NCBI RefSeq assembly: GCF_016919175.1
Contig: NZ_JAFFPU010000073.1
Span: 1 to 63,037, forward strand
DNA: 63,037 bases
Reading direction: 5' to 3'
Source of the DNA: Leptospira ainlahdjerensis
GTDB taxonomy: Bacteria > Spirochaetota > Leptospiria > Leptospirales > Leptospiraceae
Made by a program: the position numbers and the translations under genes. Shown here piece after piece: positions 21,222 to 30,932 of this stretch (positions are counted from its first letter, which is position 1; every line of letters begins with the position of its first letter). The notes under the pieces were generated by a model that saw only the letters and a list, made by a program, of their open reading frames with translations, did not search any database and was not told the DNA's origin.

Positions 21222-21330
21222 GGGATTCTTAGTTTCAGCTTACGATTTCAAAAAAGAAACAATTCCCAAAAGAATTGAGAGCTTTTACCCACCCCTTCCA
21301 AGAACACTCGGCACACTCACAATTAAAAGG

Positions 21331-21476
21331 AAGGGAGTTCCCACAGATTTCGTCCCGTAAGCACCGATGAATTTTTTAGCAAACGGATCGTTGATAAATT
21401 CTTATGGGAGTTCCTACGTTTTCTTGAAACGCAGCGCCTCGCTTCTGTCGTCACCCGACAGGTTTTTGTAGGAGCT
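21331..21476. repeat. Cluster of dispersed GGGAGTTCCYAC motifs
   Basis: Three related motifs lie within 150 bases: GGGAGTTCCCAC near 21333, GGGAGTTCCTAC near 21406 and GTAGGAGCTC near 21468. They are members of the short palindromic motif scattered through this window's intergenic gaps. Confidence 0.6.
21445..21467 (+). terminator. Possible rho-independent terminator for the ECF41 operon
   Basis: CTGTCG at 21445-21450, loop TCACC and CGACAG at 21456-21461 are followed by GTTTTTG. The stem is only 6 pairs and lies about 220 bases after the sigma gene stop, so the assignment is weak. Confidence 0.35.
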
Positions 21477-21541
21477 CTTTCCAAAGTTTTCGCTTTCTTT
21501 TAAAATATAAAAAGACAGGTTGTAAATTTCGAATTCTTCAG

Positions 21542-21850
21542 CTCATTAGATTTGGAAAAAACTTATTTCCAACTTCATTGAAAGAAGTGGCCGACTTTCA
21601 GATCATCGAAAACAATTCCGAAACGTGGAAGATCTACGAGAGGGTCAATCGTCTCTTCAATTCCAAAAGAGGTCCGGACTCAGGCGGGAATTCGGGATTC
21701 GTTTCGTGAACTTTCAAACGGGGATTTTCTCGTCAAACAAGGAAAAATACGCACAGAAGGCCTTTGTTTTTCGGGCGTTTTGGGAGAATACGATCTCCCC
21801 AGACCGAGACGAATCTATCCAAAAGTTTTAATTTTCCCGGAGGATCTATT
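21542..21850 (+). pseudogene. Decayed coding fragment, 5' side of the repeat copy
   Basis: From 21542 a protein-like frame reads LKEVADFQIIENNSETWK then IYERVNRLFNSKR. After a frameshift around 21660-21670 it continues as SFRELSNGDFLVKQGKIR, TEGLCFSGVLGEYDLP and RRIYPKVLIFPE until about 21850, where composite repeat copy 2 begins. No start codon or ribosome-binding site is evident. I do not recognise the family. The composition and continuity across the shift argue for a former gene rather than chance. Confidence 0.45.
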
Positions 21851-22088
21851 CTGTCGGAACTACGACAATTCTTCCGTGAAAGTCGCGCGCCCCGCCCTGA
21901 TCTTGGGAAACTCAGTGCGTCGCTTCCTATGGGGCGCTCGCAGGGGAGCGGTGGCGGGAAAAACCTCGGCAGACTCTCCTCTATCATAAAATCAAACTTT
22001 TTGCAAGAAAAAATTCTCATGTAGGAATTCCTACAAAACCCTTGTCTCGGGAAAATTCTCGTCGTATCTCCTCTCAACTTGTGGGTCA
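21851..22088 (-). repeat. Composite dispersed repeat, copy 2
   Basis: Plus-strand order: GTCG/CGAC hairpin (ctgtcggaactacgacaa), GC-rich block, ctctcctctatcataaaatc, ttgcaagaaaaaattctcat, perfect palindrome GTAGGAATTCCTAC at 22021-22034, then gtatctcctctcaacttgtg ending gggtcag. It is colinear with copies 1, 3 and 4 and lies between two broken coding fragments on the plus strand. Confidence 0.85.
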
Positions 22089-22091
22089 GGA

Positions 22092-22313
22092 TGTGACGCA
22101 ACACACGAGCCGTCACGGATCATAAACTCGCCGGCGCCGATTTCGAAGATTAGAATTCCCATTTTCAACGCATCTCGTTTGGGAAAACCTCGAAAGAAAA
22201 GTTGTGGAGAATCTTTTACAAAAAAAGCGCAAAGAGAATACGAACTTCTGGCCTTAGACGCGGAAGCAAGATTCAACTTACTTAAAGAAACCTATCCGGA
22301 TTTAAAAGACTGA
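22092..22313 (+). pseudogene. Decayed coding fragment, 3' side of the repeat copy
   Basis: A frame that is open from the edge of the composite repeat reads INSPAPISKIRIPIFNASR, then ESFTKKAQREYELLALDAEA and RFNLLKETYPDLKD before TGA at 22311-22313. The last 30 residues look like a genuine helical C terminus. There is no start codon near the repeat. It could be the tail of the same gene as the fragment at 21542-21850, split by the repeat, but no homology is known to me. Confidence 0.35.
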
Positions 22314-22427
22314 GTTCCTCAATATCATATCACTTCCTATCTCGGAATCACTCCCATCTACCTCATTCGCATTTGTTCTAAGATCGTTAAACTCAAGAGT
22401 CAAAAATAAGAAGAAAGAATTGTATAA

Positions 22428-22461
22428 AAAAGGCGCTCGATCTTTACGACCGGCGCCTTTT
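22428..22461 (-). terminator. Rho-independent terminator of the acyl-CoA dehydrogenase gene
   Basis: AAAAGGCGC at 22428-22436 pairs with GCGCCTTTT at 22453-22461. On the minus strand the hairpin is followed by a T-rich run (GCGCCTTTTTTATAC), 38 bases after the stop of the dehydrogenase gene. The flanking A and T runs could also let it work for plus-strand transcripts. Confidence 0.8.
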
Positions 22462-22499
22462 GGATTCGATCCATCCGCAACGCGGACGAACACTCGAAC

Positions 22500-23663
<1,164 letters not shown>

Positions 23664-23940
23664 CGGTTTTTCCCTTCTTACGAGAGTGTTCTGATCCTAC
23701 TTTTTTTTTAAGGGCGATTAGATCAAACCAAAATATGGAGTAAAAAACCGAGTTCAGACTTGTTTTGAAGGTTTTTATCAATTCTAAAGCAAGAATCTTC
23801 AAATGAAGAATTCTTACTTACGTAGAAAAGAGCAGATCGATCATTTAATACAATTACCTAAGAACGAACGTTCTGTTTTTAAAAATCGCCGCGTTGAATT
23901 AGGAAAAATATTTTGATGTCCACATTGTTTCAAACCGATT
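23664..23940. other. Intergenic, nothing recognised
   Basis: Between two minus-strand genes; a T-run (cttttttttttaag) lies just upstream of the dehydrogenase start. No gene seen. Confidence 0.4.
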
Positions 23941-25113
23941 TCAGATTACTTTTTCCTTTTTCATCGTCTCTATTTCGTCTTGAGAATAACCGAGAGAATT
24001 ATAAATTTCGGAATTATGTTCCCCATGAGAAGGAGGGTCCAAACGATAAGTGACGGGGGTTGCGGAGAATGGAAACGGCGCTCCGAACTGGAAGTATTCA
24101 CCGAACTGCGGATGTTTTTTATCCAAGATCATTCCTCTTTCTTTTAGGACCGGATCTTTGCTTACTTCTTCCAAGGTTTTTACCGGAGTCAGACAAGAGT
24201 CTTGATTTTCGAAAAGAGAATCCAAATCGGAATACGTTTTCGATAGGAAGAAGGAAGTTAGAATTTCTTTCCACTTGGAAAAGTTTTTTTCTTCGGCGGG
24301 AAATTCTTCCAGGTGTTTGTCCAATCCGGATTGGCGTAAGAATGTTTTAAAAAACATATCTTCCAGCGCACCGAGTGCGACCCATCTTCCCTCTTTCGTT
24401 TCATAAACATTATAATTCGGTAATTTACCTGAGAGGAGTTCGTCTCCTCCTTCCGGATTTTTTCCCGTCGCCGAAAAAATTCCCCCATAGAGAGAAAGAA
24501 AAGGAAGCGAAGAATCCATCATCGAAATCGCGATCTTTTGTCCCTTCCCTGTTTTTTCCCTCGCATAGAGCGCGGCCAAAATTGAGGAAAGAGCCGTCAT
24601 CGTCCCTCCTCCAATATCCGCGAGTTGATAACCCGGAATCTGGGGGCTTTTCCCCGTTTGGGAAAGAACACCCGAAAGAGAAAGATAATTTACGTCGTGC
24701 CCCGCGAAGTCCTTGTATTTTCCTTCGGCTCCATATCCGTAAATCCCGCAATAGATCAATCTTGGAAAACGCTCTTTGAGATCCTCGTAACCAAGACCCA
24801 TCTTGGAAAGACCGTCCGGACGAAATCCTTCCAAGAGTATATCAGCATTTTCTAATAGTTTAAATAAAATTTCTTTCGACTTTTCTTTTTTTAAATTCAG
24901 AGTGATCGCTTTTTTGTTTCTATTGAGCATCAAAAAAAGGGAGGGTGCCCCGTTTGCTTTTTTAAACATAACTCGAGTCGCGTCCATAGCCCTCGGATTT
25001 TCAATTTTAATCACGTCGGCTCCCATATCTCCCAAATACATGGAGCAAAGAGGACCGGGAAGCAGAAGACTCAAATCGATTACCTTAACTCCGGAAAGTG
25101 GACCTTTGTTCAT
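23941..25113 (-). CDS. CaiB/BaiF family protein, probably alpha-methylacyl-CoA racemase
   Basis: About 390 residues from ATG 25113; the longer frame to 25230 adds an untypical leader. The class III CoA-transferase fold begins with GVKVIDLSLLLPGP. Two residues point to the racemase branch: AGHDVNYLSLSG with H139 and D140, and QLADIGGG with D166, positions corresponding to the His/Asp acid-base pair of AMACR/MCR enzymes. Such enzymes epimerise 2-methylacyl-CoA so that branched acids can enter beta-oxidation. A formyl- or succinyl-CoA transferase role is the alternative. It shares strand with the acyl-CoA dehydrogenase, 277 bases upstream of it. Confidence 0.82.
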   Translation of the reverse strand: MNKGPLSGVKVIDLSLLLPGPLCSMYLGDMGADVIKIENPRAMDATRVMFKKANGAPSLFLMLNRNKKAITLNLKKEKSKEILFKLLENADILLEGFRPDGLSKMGLGYEDLKERFPRLIYCGIYGYGAEGKYKDFAGHDVNYLSLSGVLSQTGKSPQIPGYQLADIGGGTMTALSSILAALYAREKTGKGQKIAISMMDSSLPFLSLYGGIFSATGKNPEGGDELLSGKLPNYNVYETKEGRWVALGALEDMFFKTFLRQSGLDKHLEEFPAEEKNFSKWKEILTSFFLSKTYSDLDSLFENQDSCLTPVKTLEEVSKDPVLKERGMILDKKHPQFGEYFQFGAPFPFSATPVTYRLDPPSHGEHNSEIYNSLGYSQDEIETMKKEKVI

Positions 25114-25693
25114 TTTAATGATTCCTATAGAAAAAATTCTATTCCCATCTAAGAAAAAAGTTTCAAGAGAGAAACCTTTTTTTTCCGGTTCTACTTTTTT
25201 GTTCCCAACAAGAAACGATGCCCCTTGCACTTTCTTGCACCGGGTCTGATCGCAAAACCACTACTTCTGAGTGAATTTTCAAAAATTTCCTTTCATAAAA
25301 CGAAAGCTTACAGAAAAACGAAGGCCCTTCTTTGATCGAATCTTCGGAAAGTAGGAACGGACCGACGAGGAATCATCGTTGCCAATTGTAATACAATCGA
25401 AATCCAACCGTTGAAAGATCTTAGACGACCAATCGATCGATCCGGTCTGCAAAACCCGCTCAAACGAATCTTACGTTAGTCGCTCTTATCAGAAGTCGAT
25501 TCTGATCTTTTTACAAAGGATAAAAATATTTTGAATAAAAGTTGCCGGCCGATCGATGAGATTTTTTTAAGTCTTCGGTTTACAAAAATTCTAACATTCG
25601 TAAAGCGGATTTGAAAAATCAAATCGTTTCAATTCGATTGAGAAAGGAAGCATTTGTCGCAAACAAGTTTCGACTTCTTTGGACGCTTCGAGT
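25114..25693. other. Intergenic, 580 bases, nothing recognised
   Basis: No plausible gene on either strand. A truncated version of the dispersed motif (gtaggaacgg) occurs near 25350. The region is rich in gatcg-type words but shows no array or strong hairpin. Confidence 0.4.
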
Positions 25694-26080
25694 TTAAGAC
25701 TTTGCTTCAAACATATTCGCCGCGCAGAGCCAAACTCCAGCGAGGATAAGAAGAATTCCGGCCCACTGAGTCCAAGTCAAGCGCTCTTTGAACGCAAAAG
25801 AAGAGACGATTAAGACGATGATAAAACCCGCACTTGTAAAAACCGGATAGGCGAGCGAGAGCTTGAGCCCCTTTCCTAATACGAATCGGTAGCCGAGAAG
25901 AGCCAGGCCGAAAGAAGCCAAACCTCCGATAAAGATAGGATTAAAAACTACTTGGAGAATTCCCTGAATTCCTTCCGGCTTGGAAGCCTCATCACCCAAG
26001 GAACTCGCTTTAATGAGAATATTGGCCAATGCGTTAAACGCAAGAGCGACGATAAAGACGAGAAGAACTTGAATCTGCAT
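25694..26080 (-). CDS. Small DMT/SMR-like membrane transporter
   Basis: A 128-residue protein from ATG 26080 (ribosome-binding site ggag just upstream), with four hydrophobic segments at about 3-22, 45-65, 77-97 and 104-122. The last two segments, GKGLKLSLAYPVFTSAGFI and RLTWTQWAGILLILAGVWL, are typical of EmrE-like or EamA half-transporters. It lacks the conserved membrane-embedded Glu of EmrE (the first helix reads VFIVALAFNALANILIK), so a multidrug role is doubtful; lipid or sugar-lipid flipping, as with ArnE/F-like proteins, is another possibility. It is divergent from the hydrolase gene. Confidence 0.75.
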   Translation of the reverse strand: MQIQVLLVFIVALAFNALANILIKASSLGDEASKPEGIQGILQVVFNPIFIGGLASFGLALLGYRFVLGKGLKLSLAYPVFTSAGFIIVLIVSSFAFKERLTWTQWAGILLILAGVWLCAANMFEAKS

Positions 26081-26156
26081 AAAAGGCTCCGGTTTTGACT
26101 TTACGAAAACCACTTCACCGCAGGAGTTGGAAAGATCAAGGTCAAATCTCTCCTAC

Positions 26157-26993
26157 ATGCTTAGAAAAACATTCTCCTTTCGTGGACTCGATCTTTCCTA
26201 TATCGATTCGGACCCGAATTCAAAAACAAAAAAAACGATTCTTCTTTGTCACGCAAACGGATATAGCGCGCTCACGTATAAATTCTACATCGAAGAACTT
26301 TCAAAAACGCATCGTGTTCTCGCACTCGATTTTGCGGGTCATGGAGAATCCCAGTCGACGTTAGAATTTAAGAATTGGTATTTTTTTAGAGATCAAATTT
26401 TAGCTCTAATAGAATTTGAAAACCTCTCCGACCTAATCGGCGTCGGGCATTCTCTTGGGGGAGCGAGTCTTCTTCTTGCTTCATACGTCGTTCCGGAAAA
26501 ATTCAAGAAGGTGATCGCAAACGATCCGGTCGTATTAGATTTTTTGAAAGTTACCTACGCTTGGATCTTTCACAACCCGCTCGCGATGGTTGCCATCAAA
26601 AGAAGAAGGGAATTTAAAGATCTCGAAACGGTTCGTAAAATTTACAAAAGAACTCCGTCTTTTTCGAGATGGGACAATACGATCTACGAAGACTATCTCC
26701 AAAGTTGTTTTAGAATCGGTTCCAAGGGAGAGGCGATACTACGTTGTGTTCCGGAGTTGGAGGCAAAGATCTTCGATTCAGTCAGCTATTTGAGTTTGCT
26801 TCAATATGGAAGAATCAAAACCGAAACTCATCTTACGATTCCGGATCCTCAGGAAGTCTGTTCGCCGGAAGGAGCGAGAAGAATCATCAAAGGTAATAAA
26901 AAGTCCACTTTAGAGATCTGGCCGGGTGCTACTCATTTTTTTCCTTTCGAAGAAAAGGAAAAAACCCTACGACGAATCGTAGGGTTGATTTGA
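26157..26993 (+). CDS. Alpha/beta hydrolase
   Basis: About 278 residues from ATG 26157; a TTG at 26127 lies too close to its only candidate ribosome-binding site. The fold is clear: ILLCHANGYSAL (oxyanion region), VLALDFAGHGES, the nucleophile elbow GVGHSLGGASLL with the catalytic serine, and a late histidine in PGATHFFPFEE. The substrate is unknown; esterase or lipase-like activity is likely. The final codons of this gene also contain the terminator of the convergent lipoprotein gene. Confidence 0.88.
   Translation: MLRKTFSFRGLDLSYIDSDPNSKTKKTILLCHANGYSALTYKFYIEELSKTHRVLALDFAGHGESQSTLEFKNWYFFRDQILALIEFENLSDLIGVGHSLGGASLLLASYVVPEKFKKVIANDPVVLDFLKVTYAWIFHNPLAMVAIKRRREFKDLETVRKIYKRTPSFSRWDNTIYEDYLQSCFRIGSKGEAILRCVPELEAKIFDSVSYLSLLQYGRIKTETHLTIPDPQEVCSPEGARRIIKGNKKSTLEIWPGATHFFPFEEKEKTLRRIVGLI
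26963..26986 (-). terminator. Rho-independent terminator with UUCG loop, inside the hydrolase coding end
   Basis: AACCCTACGA (26963-26972), CGAA and TCGTAGGGTT (26977-26986) form a perfect 10-pair stem. On the minus strand the loop is TTCG and the stem is followed by TTTTTTCCTTTTC, the classic terminator layout, 70 bases after the stop of the minus-strand lipoprotein gene. The same bases encode the last residues (LRRIVGLI) of the convergent hydrolase. Confidence 0.85.
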
Positions 26994-27056
26994 CAAAGAA
27001 TCGATGTTTGTTCGGCATTATTTTTTAAACGCGCCGGTCGAATTCTTAGATTACCG

Positions 27057-27782
27057 TTAATTCCCGCCGAAATGAATCGTGTAATGGAACGAAGTGTTGA
27101 CTATTTTTCCTCCAATCGTTCCTGTTACAACAACATTGTTTTCTAATACTCCTTTGTATTTTCCCGGCAGATATTCAACTTGTTCGAATGTACAGTCTTT
27201 CCCGGTAAACGTTAGATCGAACTCCGGAAACCTTTCATTATCGACCGTATAATTCGAGGATCTGATCTTATCAGTTCCATTCGTGACGAATATCGTCTTA
27301 GTGCCGGAAACCGTTCTCGTAGTAGTCACATTTACCGATCGGATCAAAGTGCCATTATAAGTGACCGCCACCGGTATCGCGATGCCGTTCGCATCCACCG
27401 ATACTCCGGCGGTGTTTTGTTTACAATTATCATAAGTCCAAATGAGATCCGTAAAATTCAGAGAGGATCCGTTAGACGTCACCGTACCATCGATAGATTG
27501 AGTTCCGGATAATTGACACGGTGATACCGTTGCGGAAGTGAATGGATGAGGGGAGTAACTTACGTCATCGCTAACTCGCGCCGAAGAAGATGTTGCGTTC
27601 GCCGGTGCGGGATACAATGCCGAATACAATAGTTTCGTCTGATCTTGAACTTTTTGTTCACCACCCGTCTGGACCAAAACAGCAAGTGCAGCGATATCCT
27701 TATTGTCGTCTCCCCTCCCTTGTCCACAAGACACGATTCCTAAAATCGACAATCCGACTAAAACCGATTTGAGTTGATTCAT
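27057..27782 (-). CDS. Hypothetical lipoprotein
   Basis: A 241-residue protein with a signal peptide and the spirochaetal-type lipobox GIVSC (C19), followed by a short acidic tether ([10 protein letters not shown]). The mature part is threonine/serine/asparagine-rich and predicted beta, with four cysteines (SPCQLSG, YDNCKQN, GKDCTFE). It resembles many exported Leptospira lipoproteins of unknown role. It is transcribed alone and ends at the UUCG terminator. Confidence 0.75.
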
Positions 27783-27910
27783 CTATATTCTCCATTTTGT
27801 TTCTGAGAACTCTTACTGAAAATAGAATGAACCTCGCCATTTTTTTCCGGAATGAAAAAAAATACATTTCAAACAATTACAAAAATACCACCCGCTCTTC
27901 ATTGACATAC

Positions 27911-28118
27911 CCTTACCCACAAGTTAAGAGTAGATACAACAAGAATCGTCCCGAGACAAAGGTTTTGTAGGAAGTCCTTCATGAGAATTTTCTCTTGCAA
28001 AATTAAGTTTTTGTGATATAGCGAAATCTCCGGAATTTTTCCCTCCACCGCTCCCTACCACCCGAGATTTGGGCGGGGCGCGCCGCTTTCACAGAAGAGT
28101 TGTCGGAATTCCGGCAAA
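27911..28118 (+). repeat. Composite dispersed repeat, copy 3
   Basis: Plus-strand order: ttacccacaagttaagag, cgtcccgagacaaaggtttt, GTAGGAAGTCCTTC, catgagaattttctcttgca, tttgtgatatagcgaaatct, a C-rich then G-rich block, and a GTCGGAATTCCGGC hairpin. It is the most diverged of the four long copies and has the opposite orientation to copies 1 and 2. Confidence 0.8.
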
Positions 28119-28599
28119 TTATCGTCCGATCCAGAAAACTTCGGGGTAACGTTATGCTTCATTTAAGGCTGATCACAAAGCCTAAAAAAAAATGATTTGA
28201 ACATGGGTAAACTTCGTAATAAAACGCGGGAGTTCCCGCAGGTCACTCCTCTAATCGGCTTACGGACATTCCGACCGCATGATTGTTGGTACCATGCTTA
28301 TGGGAGTTTTGCTTCTTGAGTTTTTGAGACAAGTTCTTATAAAAATTCCAAGAATCGAACAAAGTAGAGAGAATCCTAAAAGGGAATTTAAAATTTAAAA
28401 CGATGGGTCCGAATTCGGGGGCTTTGGTTCAAAACACGCCTTCAGCAAATATACCGACGCAAAGAAGAACCTTAGCGAAAGATAAAAATTAAGAATAAAG
28501 CGGAAAGGCTTTAGCGGAGAAAATAGACTCCCGCAAAAAACAAAACGACGATCACAATATAAATTCGAAGGGGATTCAAAATTGAACGTTTCATAATCA

Positions 28600-28895
28600 C
28601 CGATCCTACCAATTGACTACGGAATCGTTTTTCGATCTACGCCACTTTTTTTTTAAGAAACACAAATAGTCGAAAACCTATTCTCACAACCACGTCGACA
28701 AACGAACATTTTTAAATCCCGCCATCGAGCTTCGAATGACTCCAATAGACACGTTCACCTCGATCAGAGAGAAGAGTGGTTCCATAGAATTCATCTGAGG
28801 ATTAAAGCCGGATTACTCCACCACATAACCTCGCACGGTGAATAAAGATTCTCCACACTTCAAGAAGGAAGTAGGACAAAGAAACCGTTTTGCAC
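28600..28895 (-). pseudogene. Decayed C-terminal fragment paralogous to the 32.7-kb membrane protein gene
   Basis: Blocks such as tacgccactttt, acaaacgaaca, tttttaaatcccgc, cgatcagagagaagag, ttccatagaattc, ccacataacctcgc and gaaaccgtttt recur in the same order at about 32727-32995 in the intact gene. On the minus strand it starts with QNGF, as the gene does, but has stops and frameshifts soon after. Only about 95 C-terminal codons remain. Confidence 0.75.
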
Positions 28896-29243
28896 CAATC
28901 GTGTCAGTGACGTTCTCTTAAAAAATTTAAACCGAACTAAAAATCAAAAAAATGGCAAGGATACTCGCAAGATCCGTAAGAATGATCGGAAAAACGTTTC
29001 TTCAATGGGTGTTATGACTAGGAAATTTGAGCGCATTCGATTACGATACGGCCTGGGAAAAGATTATATTCTGCCCTCCTTTTTATTTCAAACAGATTTA
29101 AGAATCATGAATGTCCCGGGCTTCGATTCGGCAAAATGCGGACGATCCCTTTCCTTCTACTTCCAAAAACATACTTGGGAGTCGGATTCTAAATTACCTC
29201 TCGAATAGAAATCAACTCCAATCCTTCAAAATCGGTAAGTTCA

Positions 29244-30473
29244 ATGCGCAAGATATTAAAACATTATTTTTTTGGAATATTTCAATCGGACCCTAGGGAA
29301 ATTTCATCTCTCAACGGAATTCGAAGCCTCGGATTTTTCTTATTAGTCATGGGGCATCTTTACATAGGTTACGAAACATTCATACAAGATCATAACTTTC
29401 TAATGAAAAATCTTTTCTATTCTTCGAGTCAGTGTATGGACATATTTTTTATGCTCAGCGGATTCTTAATTTCCGGTCCTTTGTTTAGGGAAATTGAAAA
29501 AAAGAATACGATTCATTTCGGAAAATTTTTTATTAAACGAACGTTGCGTATTTTCCCTCCCTACTTCGCCTTTCTACTATTTCAGACATTCATCATAGCG
29601 CCTCTTTTTATCAAAATGCGGCCAGACTATACCGATTACATCACAAATCTTCAGTCGAAGGTAGTTTACGATTTTTTATATCTTTCGAATTATATCACAG
29701 GCACGATGCCGCATGGCTGGTCCCTGTCTTTAGAGGAACAATTCTATCTCCTATTTCCGATGTTTCTTCTCTTAGTTTTTAGGAAAATTTCTCAAAAATA
29801 TAAAATCTATGTTTTATTGTCTTTTATAGTCGCCCCTATCGTTTATAGAGCAATCATATTCTATACCGTGATCGAACCTGCGGCGCCTGAATTAACTCGA
29901 AAACTGTATCTTACTCAGATCTATTATCCGTTACAAGGAAGACTCGACTGTCTTTTTACCGGGATTTTGTTCGCGTACGTTTATAATCGTTATCCGAAAA
30001 GAATTGAGGAATTTTTAAAGGATCGTAAGAAAGTCTTAATCGCTTCTGTCCTTGCCTGGTCCTCTATCTTAGCCTATTCTCTTTTGGTCTGTGAATTTGA
30101 TAAACATCCGATTTCCATGGTATTTAGATTTACGATCAATTCATTTGCTTGGGCAATCATTGCCTTGTTATCTATGAGAACGGGCGCCTGGAGCAATCGC
30201 ATCTTCTCTTGGAAAATATTCTCGCCCGTTGCTAAATTGACGTATTGCACTTATCTCATTCACTTTTTCTTTCAGGGAATTTTGTCTCCGGCTTTTATCA
30301 ACCCTAAGGGAGCGAAATACAGCGACTTATTGATCTATACGATTCCAATTGGAATCGTATTATTGTTTCTCGGCTATATATTTCATCTACTCACGGAAAG
30401 ACCGTTTATGATTCTGAAAGAAAAATTTTTCGGAAAAGTTGTAGAGATGCAGCCTACGATTAAAACAAGTTAG
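29244..30473 (+). CDS. Acyltransferase 3 family membrane protein (OafA/YrhL-like)
   Basis: A 409-residue protein with about ten membrane segments. Diagnostic features: SLNGIRSLGFFLLVMGHLY near 25-43 with the conserved His, MLSGFLISGPLFREI, KRTLRIFPPYF and WSLSLEEQFYLLFP (about 160-173). These enzymes O-acylate surface polysaccharides, LPS or peptidoglycan with acetyl groups from cytosolic acetyl-CoA. The gene is isolated; the nearest potential partners are the SGNH lipoprotein and outer-membrane barrel at 31-32 kb. Codon use looks more AT-rich than in housekeeping neighbours, which could indicate transfer. Confidence 0.9.
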   Translation: MRKILKHYFFGIFQSDPREISSLNGIRSLGFFLLVMGHLYIGYETFIQDHNFLMKNLFYSSSQCMDIFFMLSGFLISGPLFREIEKKNTIHFGKFFIKRTLRIFPPYFAFLLFQTFIIAPLFIKMRPDYTDYITNLQSKVVYDFLYLSNYITGTMPHGWSLSLEEQFYLLFPMFLLLVFRKISQKYKIYVLLSFIVAPIVYRAIIFYTVIEPAAPELTRKLYLTQIYYPLQGRLDCLFTGILFAYVYNRYPKRIEEFLKDRKKVLIASVLAWSSILAYSLLVCEFDKHPISMVFRFTINSFAWAIIALLSMRTGAWSNRIFSWKIFSPVAKLTYCTYLIHFFFQGILSPAFINPKGAKYSDLLIYTIPIGIVLLFLGYIFHLLTERPFMILKEKFFGKVVEMQPTIKTS

Positions 30474-30932
30474 AGGTTTGTCCTAAAATCTACCTCATGA
30501 ATAACCTGCATCGAATGATGGTGAACGCAATTTTAAAGAATCCTTTTCAATTTTATTAAATGCTCCGGCATATCCTATCCTTGAATCTTCTATGTAACGT
30601 TAATTTTGAACCGAACATCGGAAGTATATATCGCCCTTGAACTCTCGTGCGAGATCTGCGTAGGACTACGGCCGACGTTAGGCGATCTTCGGAGCGATAA
30701 AGATATCCTAGAGCTTCCTTGTTTTCGAGAAGTAATAGATCTACTCTTTTCAAAATGCCTATGGTATAGCAATGAAGATCTAATTTCGTTTTTCAACTTC
30801 ACACAGCAAGCGCATGCCTTCATTGGTAAATAAGATTTGAGGCAACCCAAAATTCATTTTTATACCGGCTTCTGAAAAGAATCGAAAAAAACGTTTTCTC
30901 AAAAAAACCTCTCTTTTGAATGATTAGATATA
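30474..30932. other. Intergenic, possible decayed coding remnants
   Basis: No intact gene. Overlapping short frames on both strands between 30556 and 30850 suggest decay. On the minus strand KQGSSRISLSLRRSP followed by GRSPTQIS faintly recalls the N-terminal helix-turn-helix of IS30-type transposases, but the match is too weak to call. Confidence 0.3.

Larger units (their letters stand above)
27783..29243. other. Gene-poor 1.46-kb stretch
   Basis: Contains the composite repeat copy 3, a GCGGGAGTTCCCGC palindrome at 28226-28239, and the decayed paralogue at about 28600-28895. The rest shows no believable gene: the frame at 29005-29208 lacks a ribosome-binding site and any recognisable motif. 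Confidence 0.5.

Noticed and set aside
30600..30850. IS30-like transposase N-terminal helix-turn-helix remnant on the minus strand
   Set aside because: Only a dozen residues (GRSPTQIS and neighbours) faintly match; no DDE domain, terminal repeats or target duplication seen.
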